Below are positions 27,516 to 38,030 of a stretch of 64,000 nucleotides of DNA, one piece after another (position 1 is the first letter of the stretch; each line of letters starts with the position of its first letter). Under the pieces are notes generated by a model. It ran no database searches and was not told the origin of the DNA. It saw only the letters and a program-made list of their open reading frames with translations. The position numbers and the translations under genes are program-made. The DNA is from Methylocystis rosea SV97 (GTDB lineage Bacteria; Pseudomonadota; Alphaproteobacteria; Rhizobiales; Beijerinckiaceae), in NCBI RefSeq assembly GCF_000372845.1, contig NZ_KB889963.1, positions 3,120,304-3,184,303 on the forward strand, read 5' to 3'.

Positions 27516-29780
27516 ATGCGAAGCGCTCTCGGCGGCCCTCGCCTTCTGCTGCGCCGACTCCGCGAAATCAGCGCGGAACCGGTGAGCGCACAGGCGCGGC
27601 TCGACAAGATCGTCGTGCAGATCGCCGCGAATATGGTCGCCGAGGTTTGTTCCGTTTATGTGCTGCGCGCCGACCAGCGCTTGGAGCTTTACGCCACGGA
27701 GGGCCTTAACCGCGAGGCCGTGCATCTCACCACGATGCACGCGGGCGAAGGACTTGTCGGCCTGATCGCCAAAAGCGCCGAGCCTCTCGCCCTTTCGGAG
27801 GCGCAGGAGCATCCCTCCTTCTCCTACAAGCCGGAGACGGGCGAAGACGCCTATCACTCCTTCCTCGGCGTGCCGATCCTGCGCGGCGGCAACACGCTCG
27901 GCGTGCTCGTCGTGCAGAACAAGGTGCGCCGCGTTTATTCGGAAGAAGAGATCGAGGCGCTGCAGACGACGGCGATGCTGCTCGCCGAGCTCATCGCCTC
28001 GGGCGAATTGCAGGCGATCGAAGATCCGCGCGATCTCGCGCTTTATCGCCCGGCGTCGCTGAGAGGCGCGCCGATGGCGGAAGGCGTCGGCCTCGGCCAT
28101 GTGCTGCTGCACGAACCGCGCGTCGTCATCAAGCAGCTCGTCGCCGAGGACATGCCCTCTGAACTCGCGAGGCTCGAACATGCGATCGACGCGATGCGCC
28201 AGTCGATCGACGAGCTCGTCGCACATAGCGACCGTATCGCCGCCGGCGAGCCGCGCGAGGTGCTCGAAACCGTGCGGATGGTCGCTTACGACCGCGGCTG
28301 GGTGCGCCGCCTGCGCGAAGCGGTGATGACCGGGCTGACGGCGGAGGCCGCGGTCGAGCGCGTCCAGAACGACGCGCGCGCGCGCATGCAGCGTCAGACC
28401 GATCCCTATCTGCGCGACCGCCTGCACGATCTCGACGATATCGCCAACCGCCTGCTGCATCAGCTGACGGGTCAGAGCTACGTCGCCGATCGCGACAGCG
28501 TGCCGGAAAACGCCATCATCGTAGCGCGCACCATGGGGCCGGCGGCGCTTCTCGACTATGACCGCAAGCGGCTGCGCGGTTTGGTGCTGGAGGAAGGCGG
28601 GCCGACGAGCCACGTCGCCATTGTCGCGCGCGCGCTTGGCATCGCCACCGTAGGGCTCGTCGCCGGCCTGATCGACATCGTCGAAACCGGCGATCCGATC
28701 ATCGTCGACGGCACGACCGGCGAAGTGCATGTTCGGCCGCAGCCCGACGTGCAGAGCGCTTATGCCGAAAAAGCGCGGCTGCGGGCGCGGCGTCAGGAGC
28801 AATACGCCAAGCTGCGCGATGTGCCGGCGGTCACCAAGGACGGCGTCGAAATCGGGCTGCAGATGAACGCCGGCCTGGCGATCGACATGCCGCATCTGCA
28901 TGAGACCGGCGCGAATTCGATCGGACTATTCCGCACAGAGTTGCAATTCATGCTCGCGCCGCGCTTTCCGCGCATGGACGAGCAATATCGCTTCTACAAA
29001 GCGGTGCTCGACGCCGCGCCGGATAAGCCGATCACGTTTCGCACGCTCGACATCGGCTCCGACAAGATCCTTCCCTATATGGCGAAGATCGAAGAGGAGA
29101 ACCCGGCGCTCGGTTGGCGCGCCATCCGCATCGGCCTCGACAGGCCGGGGCTTTTGCGCATGCAGCTGCGCGCGATGCTGAAGGCGGGCGCCCATCGCGA
29201 TCTGCGCATCATGTTTCCGATGATCGCCAATGTCGCCGAATTTGACGCGGCGAAGGCGATTGCGCTGCGGGAACTCGAGCACATCACGCATCATCGCTAT
29301 CCGCCGCCGACGCGCCTGGAGCTCGGCGCGATGGTGGAAGTGCCGTCGCTCTTGTGGGAAATCGATCTTATCGCCGAGCGCGCGGATTTTCTGTCGGTCG
29401 GATCGAACGATCTGGTGCAATACATGTATGCGGCAGACCGCGACAACACGCGCGTCTCGAAGCGCTACGACAATCTCTCGCGGCCGGTCCTGCGCGCACT
29501 CGAGCGCATCGTCACGGCCGGCGCGCGGCACAACGCGCCGGTGACGCTCTGCGGCGAGATGGGCGGCCGCCCGCTCGAGGCGCTGGCGCTGCTCGGCATC
29601 GGTTACCGCTCGCTGTCGATGGCGGCCTCCGCCATCGGTCCGGTCAAGTCGATGATCCTCAGTCTCAATCTCGAAGAGACGCAGATGTATCTCGCCTCGC
29701 TGCTCGCGTCCGACGACGGCAGCGCTTCGGTGCGCGAGCAATTGCGCGATTACGCGATCGCGCGCGGCGTGCCCTTGTAG
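27516..29780 (+). CDS. ptsP: phosphoenolpyruvate-protein phosphotransferase PtsP (EI-Ntr)
   Basis: First enzyme of the nitrogen PTS, 754 residues from the ATG at 27516 ([15 protein letters not shown]), the normal length for EI-Ntr. An N-terminal GAF domain covers about residues 15-160 ([22 protein letters not shown] and [20 protein letters not shown]). The PEP-utilising mobile domain has the phosphorylated histidine at about 366 in [12 protein letters not shown]. The C-terminal PEP-binding barrel contains [18 protein letters not shown] and [16 protein letters not shown]. It transfers phosphate from PEP to NPr (PtsO), and the GAF domain may sense nitrogen metabolites. prfA follows 56 bp later on the same strand. 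Confidence 0.95.
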   Translation: MRSALGGPRLLLRRLREISAEPVSAQARLDKIVVQIAANMVAEVCSVYVLRADQRLELYATEGLNREAVHLTTMHAGEGLVGLIAKSAEPLALSEAQEHPSFSYKPETGEDAYHSFLGVPILRGGNTLGVLVVQNKVRRVYSEEEIEALQTTAMLLAELIASGELQAIEDPRDLALYRPASLRGAPMAEGVGLGHVLLHEPRVVIKQLVAEDMPSELARLEHAIDAMRQSIDELVAHSDRIAAGEPREVLETVRMVAYDRGWVRRLREAVMTGLTAEAAVERVQNDARARMQRQTDPYLRDRLHDLDDIANRLLHQLTGQSYVADRDSVPENAIIVARTMGPAALLDYDRKRLRGLVLEEGGPTSHVAIVARALGIATVGLVAGLIDIVETGDPIIVDGTTGEVHVRPQPDVQSAYAEKARLRARRQEQYAKLRDVPAVTKDGVEIGLQMNAGLAIDMPHLHETGANSIGLFRTELQFMLAPRFPRMDEQYRFYKAVLDAAPDKPITFRTLDIGSDKILPYMAKIEEENPALGWRAIRIGLDRPGLLRMQLRAMLKAGAHRDLRIMFPMIANVAEFDAAKAIALRELEHITHHRYPPPTRLELGAMVEVPSLLWEIDLIAERADFLSVGSNDLVQYMYAADRDNTRVSKRYDNLSRPVLRALERIVTAGARHNAPVTLCGEMGGRPLEALALLGIGYRSLSMAASAIGPVKSMILSLNLEETQMYLASLLASDDGSASVREQLRDYAIARGVPL

Positions 29781-29836
29781 CGAGCGCCCTTTCTTCACGC
29801 CGTCGCCCTCACCTTTGCTCGGGAAGCCACCTCCCC

Positions 29837-30907
29837 ATGTTCGCTCAAGACAAGCTCGACCTCATTCTGCGGCGCTACGACGAGATCGGCGACAAGCTCG
29901 CGGCCGGCGCCGACGGGCAGGCGTTCGTCGCGCTCTCGCGCGAACGCGCGACGCTCGACGCGGTCGTCGACAGGATTCGCGCCTATCGCGCGGCGCAAAA
30001 GGAATCCGACGATCTTTCCGCCATGCTCGCTGACGCCTCGCTCGACGCCGAAATGCGCGGGCTGGCCGAAAGCGAGACGGAGGCCGCGCACGAACGACTT
30101 GCTGCGGCGGAAAGCGCGCTGAAACTGGCGCTTCTGCCGAAGGATGAAGCAGACGAGAAAGGCGTCATTCTCGAAGTGCGGGCCGGCACGGGCGGCGACG
30201 AAGCGGCGCTGTTCGCCGGCGATCTCTTCCACGCCTATCAGAGATATGCGGCGCTCAAGGGCTGGCGCATGGAGATCGTGTCCGAAAGCCCCGGCCCGCT
30301 TGGCGGATTCAAGGAAATCGTCGCCGAGATCATCGGTCGCAGCGTCTATGGCCGGCTGAAATTCGAGTCCGGCGTGCATCGCGTCCAGCGCGTGCCGGCA
30401 ACCGAGACGCAGGGTCGCATCCACACGTCGGCCGCGACAGTCGCCGTGCTGCCGCAGGCCGAGGACGTCGACGTCGACATCGACGAGAAGGATTTGCAGA
30501 TCGATACGATGCGCGCGCAAGGCGCCGGGGGCCAGCACGTCAACAAGACCGAGTCGGCCATCCGCATCACCCATATTCCATCGGGCATCGTGGTGATGAT
30601 GCAGGAGGAGCGCTCTCAACATCGCAACAGAGCCAAGGCGATGAACGTTCTTCGCTCGCGTCTCTATGACGCCGAACGACAGCGCCTCGACAATGAACGT
30701 TCGGAGGATCGCAAGCAGCAGGTCGGCTCAGGCGATCGCTCCGAGCGAATCCGCACCTATAATTTTCCGCAGGGACGCGTCACCGATCACCGCATCAATC
30801 TCACGCTCTACAAGCTCGACCGCGTGATGGAAGGCGAGTTCGACGAGATCTTCGACGCGCTGACGACCGATCATCAGCAAAAACTCCTCTCGCAAAGCGA
30901 GGCGTAG
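29837..30907 (+). CDS. prfA: peptide chain release factor 1
   Basis: Recognises UAA and UAG stop codons and triggers peptide release; 356 residues. The stop-codon recognition motif PAT ([11 protein letters not shown]) identifies RF1 rather than RF2. The catalytic GGQ lies in [15 protein letters not shown] near residue 230. The frame is open further upstream over ptsP, but [10 protein letters not shown] is the usual N-terminus. In many relatives prmC follows directly; here prmC is about 20 kb away. Confidence 0.96.
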   Translation: MFAQDKLDLILRRYDEIGDKLAAGADGQAFVALSRERATLDAVVDRIRAYRAAQKESDDLSAMLADASLDAEMRGLAESETEAAHERLAAAESALKLALLPKDEADEKGVILEVRAGTGGDEAALFAGDLFHAYQRYAALKGWRMEIVSESPGPLGGFKEIVAEIIGRSVYGRLKFESGVHRVQRVPATETQGRIHTSAATVAVLPQAEDVDVDIDEKDLQIDTMRAQGAGGQHVNKTESAIRITHIPSGIVVMMQEERSQHRNRAKAMNVLRSRLYDAERQRLDNERSEDRKQQVGSGDRSERIRTYNFPQGRVTDHRINLTLYKLDRVMEGEFDEIFDALTTDHQQKLLSQSEA

Positions 30908-31028
30908 ACGCGCCCGCCGAAATGACGTGCGCATGCGTCCTGTGCGCCGACGCACGAACGTCGGGGCAGGCTCTCGCTAGAGTGCGGCTACTCGCCAAAT
31001 GACGAGTGAGAACGCCGAGGAGAACCCC

Positions 31029-31292
31029 ATGTCTACGTTGAAAAAGATCGTCTCTACGAGTCTCGCCGCCAGCGTCATGTTGGGGACGGTCGCGAGCGCC
31101 ACGCCGGCATTGGCGTGGTCCAAATGGCACCATCACGGCTATGGCTGGGCGCCTTTCGCCGTGGGCGGCGCGCTCGCGTTAGGCGCAGTGGCGGCGGCCG
31201 CCGCGAGCGAGCCGGATTGCGGTTACGTTCGCGAGCCGATTTATAGCCGCTATGGTTATGTCATCGGCTACCGCGCCGTGCCGACGTGCTAA
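31029..31292 (+). CDS. small secreted hypothetical protein
   Basis: An 87-residue exported protein. GAGGAG precedes the ATG at 31029, giving a signal peptide MSTLKKIVSTSLAASVMLG with cleavage after TPALA. The mature part starts WSKWHHHGYGWAPF, continues with an alanine/glycine-rich hydrophobic stretch (AVGGALALGAVAAAAAS) and ends with a tyrosine-rich segment containing two cysteines (CGY and PTC). Similar small WxxHHHG-type proteins are frequent in Hyphomicrobiales, with unknown function. A strong terminator follows. Confidence 0.7.
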   Translation: MSTLKKIVSTSLAASVMLGTVASATPALAWSKWHHHGYGWAPFAVGGALALGAVAAAAASEPDCGYVREPIYSRYGYVIGYRAVPTC

Positions 31293-31320
31293 TGCGGCCA
31301 AGATCCCATCGTCAGGAAGG

Positions 31321-31342
31321 GGCCGGCCCACGCCGGCCTTTT
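31321..31342 (+). terminator. Rho-independent terminator after the small secreted protein gene
   Basis: A perfect 7-bp GGCCGGC/GCCGGCC stem with a CCAC loop is followed by TTTT. It lies 28 bp after the stop at 31292. On the opposite strand it may also help end the convergent gene whose stop is at 31359. Confidence 0.8.
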
Positions 31343-31358
31343 CATTGTGAGGCGCCGC

Positions 31359-31688
31359 TCACCAGCCGTAATCGAAATACTGACCGATTTCATTGTAGCG
31401 CTGGGGATCTTGCAGCGAGAAATCCTGCTGCTCCAGGAAGTAATTGTCGTTGGCGTAACGATTGGGCTGCAGATTTCCCTTCGCCGCGTCCGGCGCCGCG
31501 CCGTCGTCGAGCCAGTCCTTGCCCGTCGTCAGATTATGCGGCAGCGGAATCGAAAAATCATCGCCCTGCGTCGCGGTGACCTGTCCTGTCGCGACAGGCG
31601 CGCGTTGTTTCGATTTCGCGAGAGCGTCGCTCGAAGCAAGCGCGCCAACCAACGCGAGGCCCAACGCCAGTTTCAAAGACTTACGCAT
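31359..31688 (-). CDS. small secreted hypothetical protein
   Basis: A 109-residue exported protein starting at the ATG at 31688 (MRKSLKLALGLALVGALASS), with probable signal cleavage after SDALA. The mature part is polar and ends in an aromatic-rich tail: NRYANDNYFLEQQDFSLQDPQRYNEIGQYFDYGW. I do not recognise a family. It lies between a terminator and purH. Composition is normal for the genome, so it is probably a real periplasmic protein rather than a shadow frame. Confidence 0.65.
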   Translation of the reverse strand: MRKSLKLALGLALVGALASSDALAKSKQRAPVATGQVTATQGDDFSIPLPHNLTTGKDWLDDGAAPDAAKGNLQPNRYANDNYFLEQQDFSLQDPQRYNEIGQYFDYGW

Positions 31689-31745
31689 TTTTTGAACTCC
31701 GTTTCGCGTCAAGCGGCCACTCTAGCCGGATCGCCCGACGCATTG

Positions 31746-33338
31746 CTAGTGTCGGAAGTGGCGCACGCCAGTGAATACCATGGCGAGACCCTGTGCGTCC
31801 GCCGCGGCGATCACGTCCTTATCATTCATGGAGCCGCCGGGCTGGATGACGGCCGTCACGCCCGCCTCCGCCGCCGCCAACAGTCCGTCCGCAAAGGGAA
31901 AGAAAGCGTCGGAAGCGACGACGGCGCCTTTCGCGAGACTTGTCGTTAACCCCGCCGCGCGCGCGGCCTCCTGCGCCTTATGCGCGGCGGTGCGCGATGA
32001 GTCGACGCGCGACATTTGCCCGGCGCCGATTCCCACCGTGGCGGCGCCCTTCGCGTAGACGATAGCGTTCGACTTGACGTGCTTCACGACGCGGAAAGCG
32101 AATTTGAGATCCGCGAGCTCCTCGGCCGTCGGCTGGCGCTTCGTCACGACCTGCAGATTCATCTCGTCGACGACGGCGCGATCGCGCGATTGCGCAAGAA
32201 AGCCGCCCGAAACCGAGCGATAGGTCATGCCGGCCGCGCGCGCATCTGGAACGCCACCGGTCAACAGCAGACGCAGGTTCTTCTTGGAGCCGATGATGGC
32301 GATCGATTCTTCGTCGGCGTCGGGCGCGATGATCACCTCGGTGAAAATCTTGACGATCTCACGCGCCGCGTCGGCGTCGAGCTTGCGATTGAGCGCGACG
32401 ATGCCTCCGAAGGCGGACACCGGATCGCAACGCAACGCCTTGGCGTAGGCTTCGACAAGAGTCGCGCCTTCGGCGACGCCGCAAGGATTAGCGTGTTTGA
32501 CGATGACGACGGCCGCGGTCCGCGCCGGATCGAATTCCGCGACGCATTCGAAGGCCGCATCGGTATCATTGACGTTGTTGTACGAGAGCTGTTTGCCCTG
32601 AATCTGGCGCGCTGTTGCGACGCCCGGCCGCTTCTCGCCGGTGAGATAGAAGCCTGCGGATTGATGCGGGTTTTCGCCATAGCGCATCGGCTCGGCGAGT
32701 CGTCCGCCGAAGGCGCGCAGCGGCGGCGAGGCTTCGCCGATCTGCTGCGCGAGCCAGTTGGAGATCGCAGCGTCATAGGCGGCGGTGCGCGCAAACGCCT
32801 TCTGCGCGAGCCGTCGACGCGTCGCGAGCCGCGTTGCGCCATTCGTCGCCGCGAGTTCCTCGATGAGCGCGGCGTAATCATCGGGATCGACGACGACCGC
32901 GACGTCGTCGTGATTTTTCGACGCGGCGCGGATCATCGCCGGCCCGCCGATATCAATGTTTTCGACGCATTCTTCGAACGGCGCGCCTTTCGCAAGCGCC
33001 GCCTCGAAAGGGTAGAGATTGACGACGAGCAGGTCGATCGGCCGGATGTCATGCGCGAGCATCGCCGCTTCATGTTCGGGATTCTCGCGGATCGCCAGAA
33101 GGCCGCCATGCACCTTGGGGTGCAGAGTCTTCAGCCTTCCGTCCATCATCTCCGGAAACTGCGTGAGATCGGCCACATCGCGAACCGCAAGACCCGCCTC
33201 GGCGAGCGCCTTGCGCGTGCCGCCGGTGGAGACAAGCTCCACGCCATGCGTCGCCAGAACGCGCGCGAACTCGACAAGGCCTGTTTTGTCGGAAACGGAA
33301 ATCAGCGCGCGCGACACGTGGCGCAAATCGACGGGCAT
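31746..33338 (-). CDS. purH: bifunctional AICAR formyltransferase/IMP cyclohydrolase PurH
   Basis: Catalyses the last two steps of purine (IMP) synthesis; 530 residues, normal length. The N-terminal MGS-like IMP cyclohydrolase domain shows [21 protein letters not shown] and [19 protein letters not shown]. The C-terminal formyltransferase domain has [10 protein letters not shown], the KHANPCG motif with the catalytic Lys-His, and the end [10 protein letters not shown]...[13 protein letters not shown]. It lies downstream of a heparinase-like gene on the same strand with a 28-bp gap, the usual Hyphomicrobiales order. Confidence 0.97.
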   Translation of the reverse strand: MPVDLRHVSRALISVSDKTGLVEFARVLATHGVELVSTGGTRKALAEAGLAVRDVADLTQFPEMMDGRLKTLHPKVHGGLLAIRENPEHEAAMLAHDIRPIDLLVVNLYPFEAALAKGAPFEECVENIDIGGPAMIRAASKNHDDVAVVVDPDDYAALIEELAATNGATRLATRRRLAQKAFARTAAYDAAISNWLAQQIGEASPPLRAFGGRLAEPMRYGENPHQSAGFYLTGEKRPGVATARQIQGKQLSYNNVNDTDAAFECVAEFDPARTAAVVIVKHANPCGVAEGATLVEAYAKALRCDPVSAFGGIVALNRKLDADAAREIVKIFTEVIIAPDADEESIAIIGSKKNLRLLLTGGVPDARAAGMTYRSVSGGFLAQSRDRAVVDEMNLQVVTKRQPTAEELADLKFAFRVVKHVKSNAIVYAKGAATVGIGAGQMSRVDSSRTAAHKAQEAARAAGLTTSLAKGAVVASDAFFPFADGLLAAAEAGVTAVIQPGGSMNDKDVIAAADAQGLAMVFTGVRHFRH

Positions 33339-33366
33339 CGCATACTCCTAACTCGCGCCGCGCTTA

Positions 33367-35085
33367 TCACACCTTGCCACCGGGAGGAACCTGCGCGCCT
33401 GCGCGCCGCCGGAAGCTCCAAGCAATCTCGGCCCCTGCAGCTGCCGCCCCTCGCACAATGATTTGCGCGCATTTGCGCGCGCCGCCGGGCGCGGCGAAGA
33501 AAATACTATCTTCGATTTCGGGCGTCAGGTCTTGCGCTTCAAAGATGAGGATTTCGCCATCGGCGAGCGTGAGTTCGATTGCGCCGTCGGCGTTCGGCGC
33601 GATGCGCACGCGTGGATGAATGTGAAAGCGCAGGGCGAAATCGCTCGCTTGGGCATGTCTTCCGCCGCGCTCCGCGCCGATGAGCCGATCGATGCCCAGG
33701 AGCGCGGCGCCATCGGCCGGAAGAGTCAGTTCGCGCTGATGGACAAGGCTGAAATCGCGCACATAGCCGTCATGCGACAAAATGAGCGTCGTCTCGCCGT
33801 CGAGACGGCGGCGCTCGACCGCCGTGTTGCGCGGGCCGCCGAGAACGCGCCCGGCGCGCCGGCGCGGCGCGCTCTGTGGCGCGATGCGGGCGCTGGAGCG
33901 ATCGCCGACGACGAGCGTCGAATGCGCGGCGGTGGCGCGCGCCAGTTCACGAGCGTCGAGATGCGGCGCCGAGGGAGCGCCGCAATTGACGACGACCCGC
34001 TCGATTCCCAGCGAATATTCGAAAGACAGGCAGCCGGCGTGGGCCGATAGAGAAAATTCGAAAGGCGGCGGCCCGCCGGCGTCGACGAGGACGAGCGCGT
34101 CGCCAGCCTCCATGCGCTGATAGCCGGCGTATGGCGCGTTGACGGGCGGCGCGCCGCGCGTGTCCTCATGGGCGAGCGCGCTCGCCAGCCGGTCCAGCGC
34201 CGTCGCGCCCATGCCGTTGAACAGCGCCAGCGAGCCGTCGCCATGCTGCAGCATCCGCAGCATCGGCATCATCCGGTCGATGGCGCGCAGGACGGCGGAC
34301 GGCGTTTGCAGGCCGCGCGCCGCAATCACCTGCCGCAGCGGCAACAAATCGAGCAGCAGGTCGACCGCGACCTGCGGATTGCGGCTGACATGGCCGCCGT
34401 CGATGAGGATTTGGCGGTCGAGCTCCGCGCTGAGCGCGCGCGACACATGCGGGGCGATTTTGCGGCCGGTGTCCGCGCAAACGGCGAATTCGGCAAGCGC
34501 AATGGCGCAGAAGGCGCGATCGGCGCCGCGTGCGCCGTCGCCGGCCAGCGCCCGCCAGAGCAGCCGCGCGTTGCGCGCGAGCGCCAGCATGAAGGCGTCA
34601 TAAAAATCGGCGTCGGCGCCATCGAGCAGGGTCGGCGATTGCGACAGAAACGAGAGGAGGCGCCGCGCGACGACGGCAGGCTCCATCGCCGGATCGTCGG
34701 CCGGAATTTTCGGAAGCGAAAGAAAATCCGCGACAAGCTCCTGCGCCGTGGCCAGCGCCACCCTCTTGTCCGAGGCCTGCAAATGCCGCAGCCAGGAGAA
34801 GCCTGCAAGGGAGCGCCGCCAGCAATCGGAAGGCGCGGCGACCAGAAAAGGCGATACGCCCCGCGCCTGCACGGTTTTCCCCTCGAAGGAGAAATAGCCG
34901 GCGTAGATCTGGTCGGCGACCGTCGAATCGGTGGTTCTGATGTCGGGAGGCGCGATACGCAGCCGCTCCGGCGGCGCGATCGCCATTGACTTCATGAGGT
35001 GATAGGGCGCGGCGGCGCCTCGCGCGAAGGCGCCCGCCGCCCGCGCCGCGGAAACGCTCGCCAGCCGAACCCTATCCCGCAACAT
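33367..35085 (-). CDS. heparinase II/III family protein
   Basis: About 572 residues from the ATG at 35085 (MLRDRVRLAS); a TTG at 35166 is also open. The N-terminal half is an alpha/alpha-toroid-like helical domain, with GHVSRNPQVAVDLLLDLLPLRQ as the family signature. The C-terminal half is beta-rich: GYQRMEAGDALVLVDAGGPPP, ahsgclsFEYSLG-type sequence, and HDGYVRDFSLVHQRELTLP. Relatives are annotated as heparinase-like polysaccharide lyases of unknown substrate. No signal peptide is evident. It sits immediately upstream of purH. Confidence 0.85.
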   Translation of the reverse strand: MLRDRVRLASVSAARAAGAFARGAAAPYHLMKSMAIAPPERLRIAPPDIRTTDSTVADQIYAGYFSFEGKTVQARGVSPFLVAAPSDCWRRSLAGFSWLRHLQASDKRVALATAQELVADFLSLPKIPADDPAMEPAVVARRLLSFLSQSPTLLDGADADFYDAFMLALARNARLLWRALAGDGARGADRAFCAIALAEFAVCADTGRKIAPHVSRALSAELDRQILIDGGHVSRNPQVAVDLLLDLLPLRQVIAARGLQTPSAVLRAIDRMMPMLRMLQHGDGSLALFNGMGATALDRLASALAHEDTRGAPPVNAPYAGYQRMEAGDALVLVDAGGPPPFEFSLSAHAGCLSFEYSLGIERVVVNCGAPSAPHLDARELARATAAHSTLVVGDRSSARIAPQSAPRRRAGRVLGGPRNTAVERRRLDGETTLILSHDGYVRDFSLVHQRELTLPADGAALLGIDRLIGAERGGRHAQASDFALRFHIHPRVRIAPNADGAIELTLADGEILIFEAQDLTPEIEDSIFFAAPGGARKCAQIIVRGAAAAGAEIAWSFRRRAGAQVPPGGKV

Positions 35086-35297
35086 GATGGCGCTCAGTGG
35101 GCGTCCTCCGATAGCGGCTCTCGCGCGATAGATCCCCACCGGCGTCGCGCCAGCGGGCAATATCAAACCCCGCTGTCCGCTTATAGTCCAAATTTCCGTG
35201 ACTTCCGAATGAGATCGCGGCGGCTTCGGCGCTACGCCATTGCATGCGAAAGGGGGAAAATGCCAATGTCGCGCCTCTTTTTTAGGAGGCTTCGCCC

Positions 35298-35828
35298 ATG
35301 CCGGTTTACACGATCGACGGAATCGCGCCGCGCCTTCCGGCTCCCGGCCGGTTCTTCGTGGCTCCGGGCGCGCACATCATCGGCCGCGTCGCGCTGGAGG
35401 AGGACGCCAATGTGTGGTTCGGCTGCGTGCTGCGGGGCGACAATGAGTGGATCACGGTCGGCGCCCGCACCAATATTCAGGAAAACAGCATTCTCCACAC
35501 CGACATGGGCTTCCCGCTCGTCATCGGGCCGGACTGCACGATCGGCCATGGCGTCATTCTGCATAGCTGCATCATCGGCGAAGCGACGTTGATCGGCATG
35601 GGGGCGACAATCCTCAATGGGGCGAAGATCGGCGCGAACTGCCTCGTCGGCGCCAATGCGCTGGTGACCGAAGGCAAGGAATTTCCCGACTATTCGCTGA
35701 TCGTCGGCTCGCCCGCCAAGGCGATCCGCACGCTCGACGAAGCGGCGCGCGAGCGCCATCTCGACTCGGCGAAACATTATGTGGAGAACGGTCAACGCTA
35801 CGCGAGCGGGCTGACGCTGATCGGCTGA
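35298..35828 (+). CDS. gamma-class carbonic anhydrase family protein
   Basis: A 176-residue left-handed beta-helix protein made of hexapeptide repeats. The three zinc-ligand histidines of gamma carbonic anhydrases are present at 67 (ENSILHTD), 84 and 89 (IGHGVILHS). AGGAGG precedes the ATG. Members range from active carbonic anhydrases to YrdA/PaaY-type proteins, so activity is likely but not certain. It is a single gene, convergent with the transglutaminase-like gene. Confidence 0.9.
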   Translation: MPVYTIDGIAPRLPAPGRFFVAPGAHIIGRVALEEDANVWFGCVLRGDNEWITVGARTNIQENSILHTDMGFPLVIGPDCTIGHGVILHSCIIGEATLIGMGATILNGAKIGANCLVGANALVTEGKEFPDYSLIVGSPAKAIRTLDEAARERHLDSAKHYVENGQRYASGLTLIG

Positions 35829-35834
35829 GCTCCC

Positions 35835-36458
35835 TTACCGCGACACATACAGCGGGGCGCTCGTCGCCGGGCTAATCGCCACCCAGGCGTTCTGATTTTG
35901 CTGCGACTGGCGCTTGACGAAGCGATAGGGAGCGCGCGTCCAGGGCCGCATCTCGTTGGACAGATTGTCGAGCACGAATTCGCCGCGGTTGGTCTTGACC
36001 GTCAGGACAGAATGGCCGTCGCCGTTCTTCTCCTTCACCACCGTGAGCAGCAGCGCCTGCCGCGGAAAGCCTTCCTCGATCAGCATGCGGCGCTTTAGAA
36101 GCGCGAAATCCTCGCAGTCGCCCTTCCCGTCGCTGGGATAATCCCACTGGTCGACCGCGCCCCAATGATCGGCGTCCGCGATCGGGTCAATGTTCTCATT
36201 CACCCAGGCGTTGATGCGCGCGATCTTGCGGTAAACGGCGGCGGTGAGTTCGACCTCCTGCGGCGCGGTTTCCTCGTTCTGGCATTCGCCCCGGTAGCGC
36301 TGGCAGAAGTCCACCCAGCCGTAAGGCACGCTCGTTTCCGGGCCAAGCGAGGCGAAACTCGCGGTTTCGGGTCCGGCGAAACTTTTCGCATTGACGGCGA
36401 TAAGCGCCGCGCCCGCCATCCCGAGAGCCACAACCGCCTTGCTAACGATGCCCAACAT
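35835..36458 (-). CDS. transglutaminase-like cysteine proteinase (BTLCP family)
   Basis: An exported protein of 207 residues. I choose the ATG at 36458 because GGAGG lies just upstream and the signal peptide MLGIVSKAVVALGMAGAALI then starts at once; the ATG at 36476 is the alternative. The catalytic triad of the bacterial transglutaminase-like family is visible: Cys115 in KGDCEDFA, His149 in GDGHSVLTV and Asp164 in FVLDN. YGWVDFCQRY near the N-terminus is typical. The family (PF06035) is periplasmic, and in the LapG branch cleaves adhesins under c-di-GMP control; no LapD partner is adjacent, so its target is unknown. Confidence 0.85.
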   Translation of the reverse strand: MLGIVSKAVVALGMAGAALIAVNAKSFAGPETASFASLGPETSVPYGWVDFCQRYRGECQNEETAPQEVELTAAVYRKIARINAWVNENIDPIADADHWGAVDQWDYPSDGKGDCEDFALLKRRMLIEEGFPRQALLLTVVKEKNGDGHSVLTVKTNRGEFVLDNLSNEMRPWTRAPYRFVKRQSQQNQNAWVAISPATSAPLYVSR

Positions 36459-36476
36459 AACCCGCCTCCGTGACAT

Positions 36477-36835
36477 GAGGCGAGGTTAGTTTTGTTGTTT
36501 TGCTGTCGATGAAAGTATTTCATCCGCATTTTACGCGAACGCGTTTAGATTTTGCTGCGTCGTCGGTAAGTATAATTTCGTCTTATGGGAATGCATAAAA
36601 TTTGATGCGATCTCCTATCACACTGAACTGCATCAAGTTTCTTCCTGCCCGGCGTCTCGTTTTCGGCCCTTCCGGCCACCCACACTTAAGCTTCGAGGAA
36701 CGCCGGTTAATATGCGACCGTTCTGGCGGTTAACGCGCCCGCTCGGCGCGAAAATTCTTTTAGCGAGTGTGACGGCGCGCCTTCGTGGAAGCGCAAATTC
36801 GTCACAGAGCTTTACGCCGAGCTCCAGGAGGGCGT
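36477..36835. other. AT-richer intergenic region
   Basis: About 360 bp. The part from 36480 to 36640 is clearly richer in A and T than the surroundings and is presumably the promoter region of the BTLCP gene. I see no convincing coding frame. A short frame starting at 36712 lacks protein-like composition. Confidence 0.45.
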
Positions 36836-38020
36836 CTATCGGTAAAGCCAGGCGTTGCGCGCCAGCATGCCGCCTCCGCCGAGCGCGCGGATCGCAAGAT
36901 TGCGCGCCGCGGCCGGCAGTCCGCGCATATGGAAATAGCCGCCCTGGCGACGAGACGCGCCCACGACCCGATCGGCGCGGGGAAGCCTTGCGGCCTCATA
37001 GGCGGCGAAGGCGGCCTCGACCGTCGCGCCCAATCGCATGAAGGCGTCCCCCAAGGCGTCGGCGTCCTCGATCGCCTGCGCCGCGCCCTGCGCCAGAAAG
37101 GGGACCATCGGATGCGCGGCGTCGCCGAGGAGCGTCACCGGTCCCTGCGTCCAGTGTTCCAGGGCCGGCCGCGTGAAAAGCGGCCAATGCCGCCAGGAGT
37201 CGCCCGCTTCGATCAAGTCGCGCAGTTCCGCCGCGATTTTACGCGGCGCGAGTCGGCGCGCGAGCGCCGCGCCTTTAAGCGACAGGCTTGACGCGGCGTC
37301 CTCGTCCTCCGGCGGCTCTTCAATGATGACGACGACGTTGATCATTGACGCGTCGCGCAGCGGATAGTGCACGACATGAGCGCCCGGCAGCAGCCAGAGA
37401 TTGGATTCGCGCACGCGCAACGCCGCCGGAACGCTCTCGGCGGGCAGCGTCGCGCGCCAGGCGACGCAGCCGGAATAGGCGGGCGCGTCGCGCTCGGACG
37501 GGACGAGATGGCCACGCACGCTCGAACGCACGCCGTCGGCGCCGATCAGGCCCGCCGCCTCGATTTCCTCGACGCCGTCCTGGGTGTGCACGCGCATGCG
37601 AACGCCTCGGGCGGTCGCCTCAAAATCGCCGACGCGGGCGCCGGCGCGGACATGCGTCTGCGGATTGTCCAGCGCCGCCTGCAGCAACGCGCCCTGCAAA
37701 TCGGCGCGGTGGAAAAGCCGGAACGGCGCGCCCCAGCGGGTCCTTGCGGCGTAAAGATCAAGGCGCGCCAGAACGGCGCCGTCCCGCCCGCGACGGATGT
37801 TGATGGCCTCGGGCTCCAGAGCGACGGCGGCGAGCGCCGGCTCGAGCCCAAGTTTGGCGAGGATGCGCCCGGCGTTCGGGGCGATCTGTAGTCCCGCGCC
37901 GACCTCGTCGATCCGAGCAGCGCGCTCCAGGACCAGCGTGCGCTTGCCGGCGCGCGCCAGCGACAGGGCTGCGGCGAGGCCGCCAATGCCTGCGCCGGCG
38001 ATGACGATCGGCGCGTTCAC
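36836..38020 (-). CDS. FAD-dependent monooxygenase (salicylate hydroxylase-like)
   Basis: Flavoprotein aromatic hydroxylase of 394 residues, starting at a GTG at 38020. The dinucleotide-binding GxGxxG motif is in IVIAGAGIGGLAAALSLARAGKRTLVLE. The second FAD motif is GDAAHPMVPFLAQGAAQAIEDA near residue 290, and the LIGADGVRSSVR motif near 155. The C-terminal GGYFHMRGLPAAARN is typical of the salicylate/3-hydroxybenzoate/6-hydroxynicotinate hydroxylase branch. The substrate is unknown. It begins 10 bp after the end of the upstream zinc-finger gene and is probably cotranscribed with it. Confidence 0.88.
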   Translation of the reverse strand: MNAPIVIAGAGIGGLAAALSLARAGKRTLVLERAARIDEVGAGLQIAPNAGRILAKLGLEPALAAVALEPEAINIRRGRDGAVLARLDLYAARTRWGAPFRLFHRADLQGALLQAALDNPQTHVRAGARVGDFEATARGVRMRVHTQDGVEEIEAAGLIGADGVRSSVRGHLVPSERDAPAYSGCVAWRATLPAESVPAALRVRESNLWLLPGAHVVHYPLRDASMINVVVIIEEPPEDEDAASSLSLKGAALARRLAPRKIAAELRDLIEAGDSWRHWPLFTRPALEHWTQGPVTLLGDAAHPMVPFLAQGAAQAIEDADALGDAFMRLGATVEAAFAAYEAARLPRADRVVGASRRQGGYFHMRGLPAAARNLAIRALGGGGMLARNAWLYR

Positions 38021-38030
38021 CCGCGTATTG

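Noticed and set aside
26931-28901. A 656-codon minus-strand frame opposite ptsP
   Set aside because: Histidine/arginine-rich shadow. ptsP on the plus strand shows the full GAF and EI signature.
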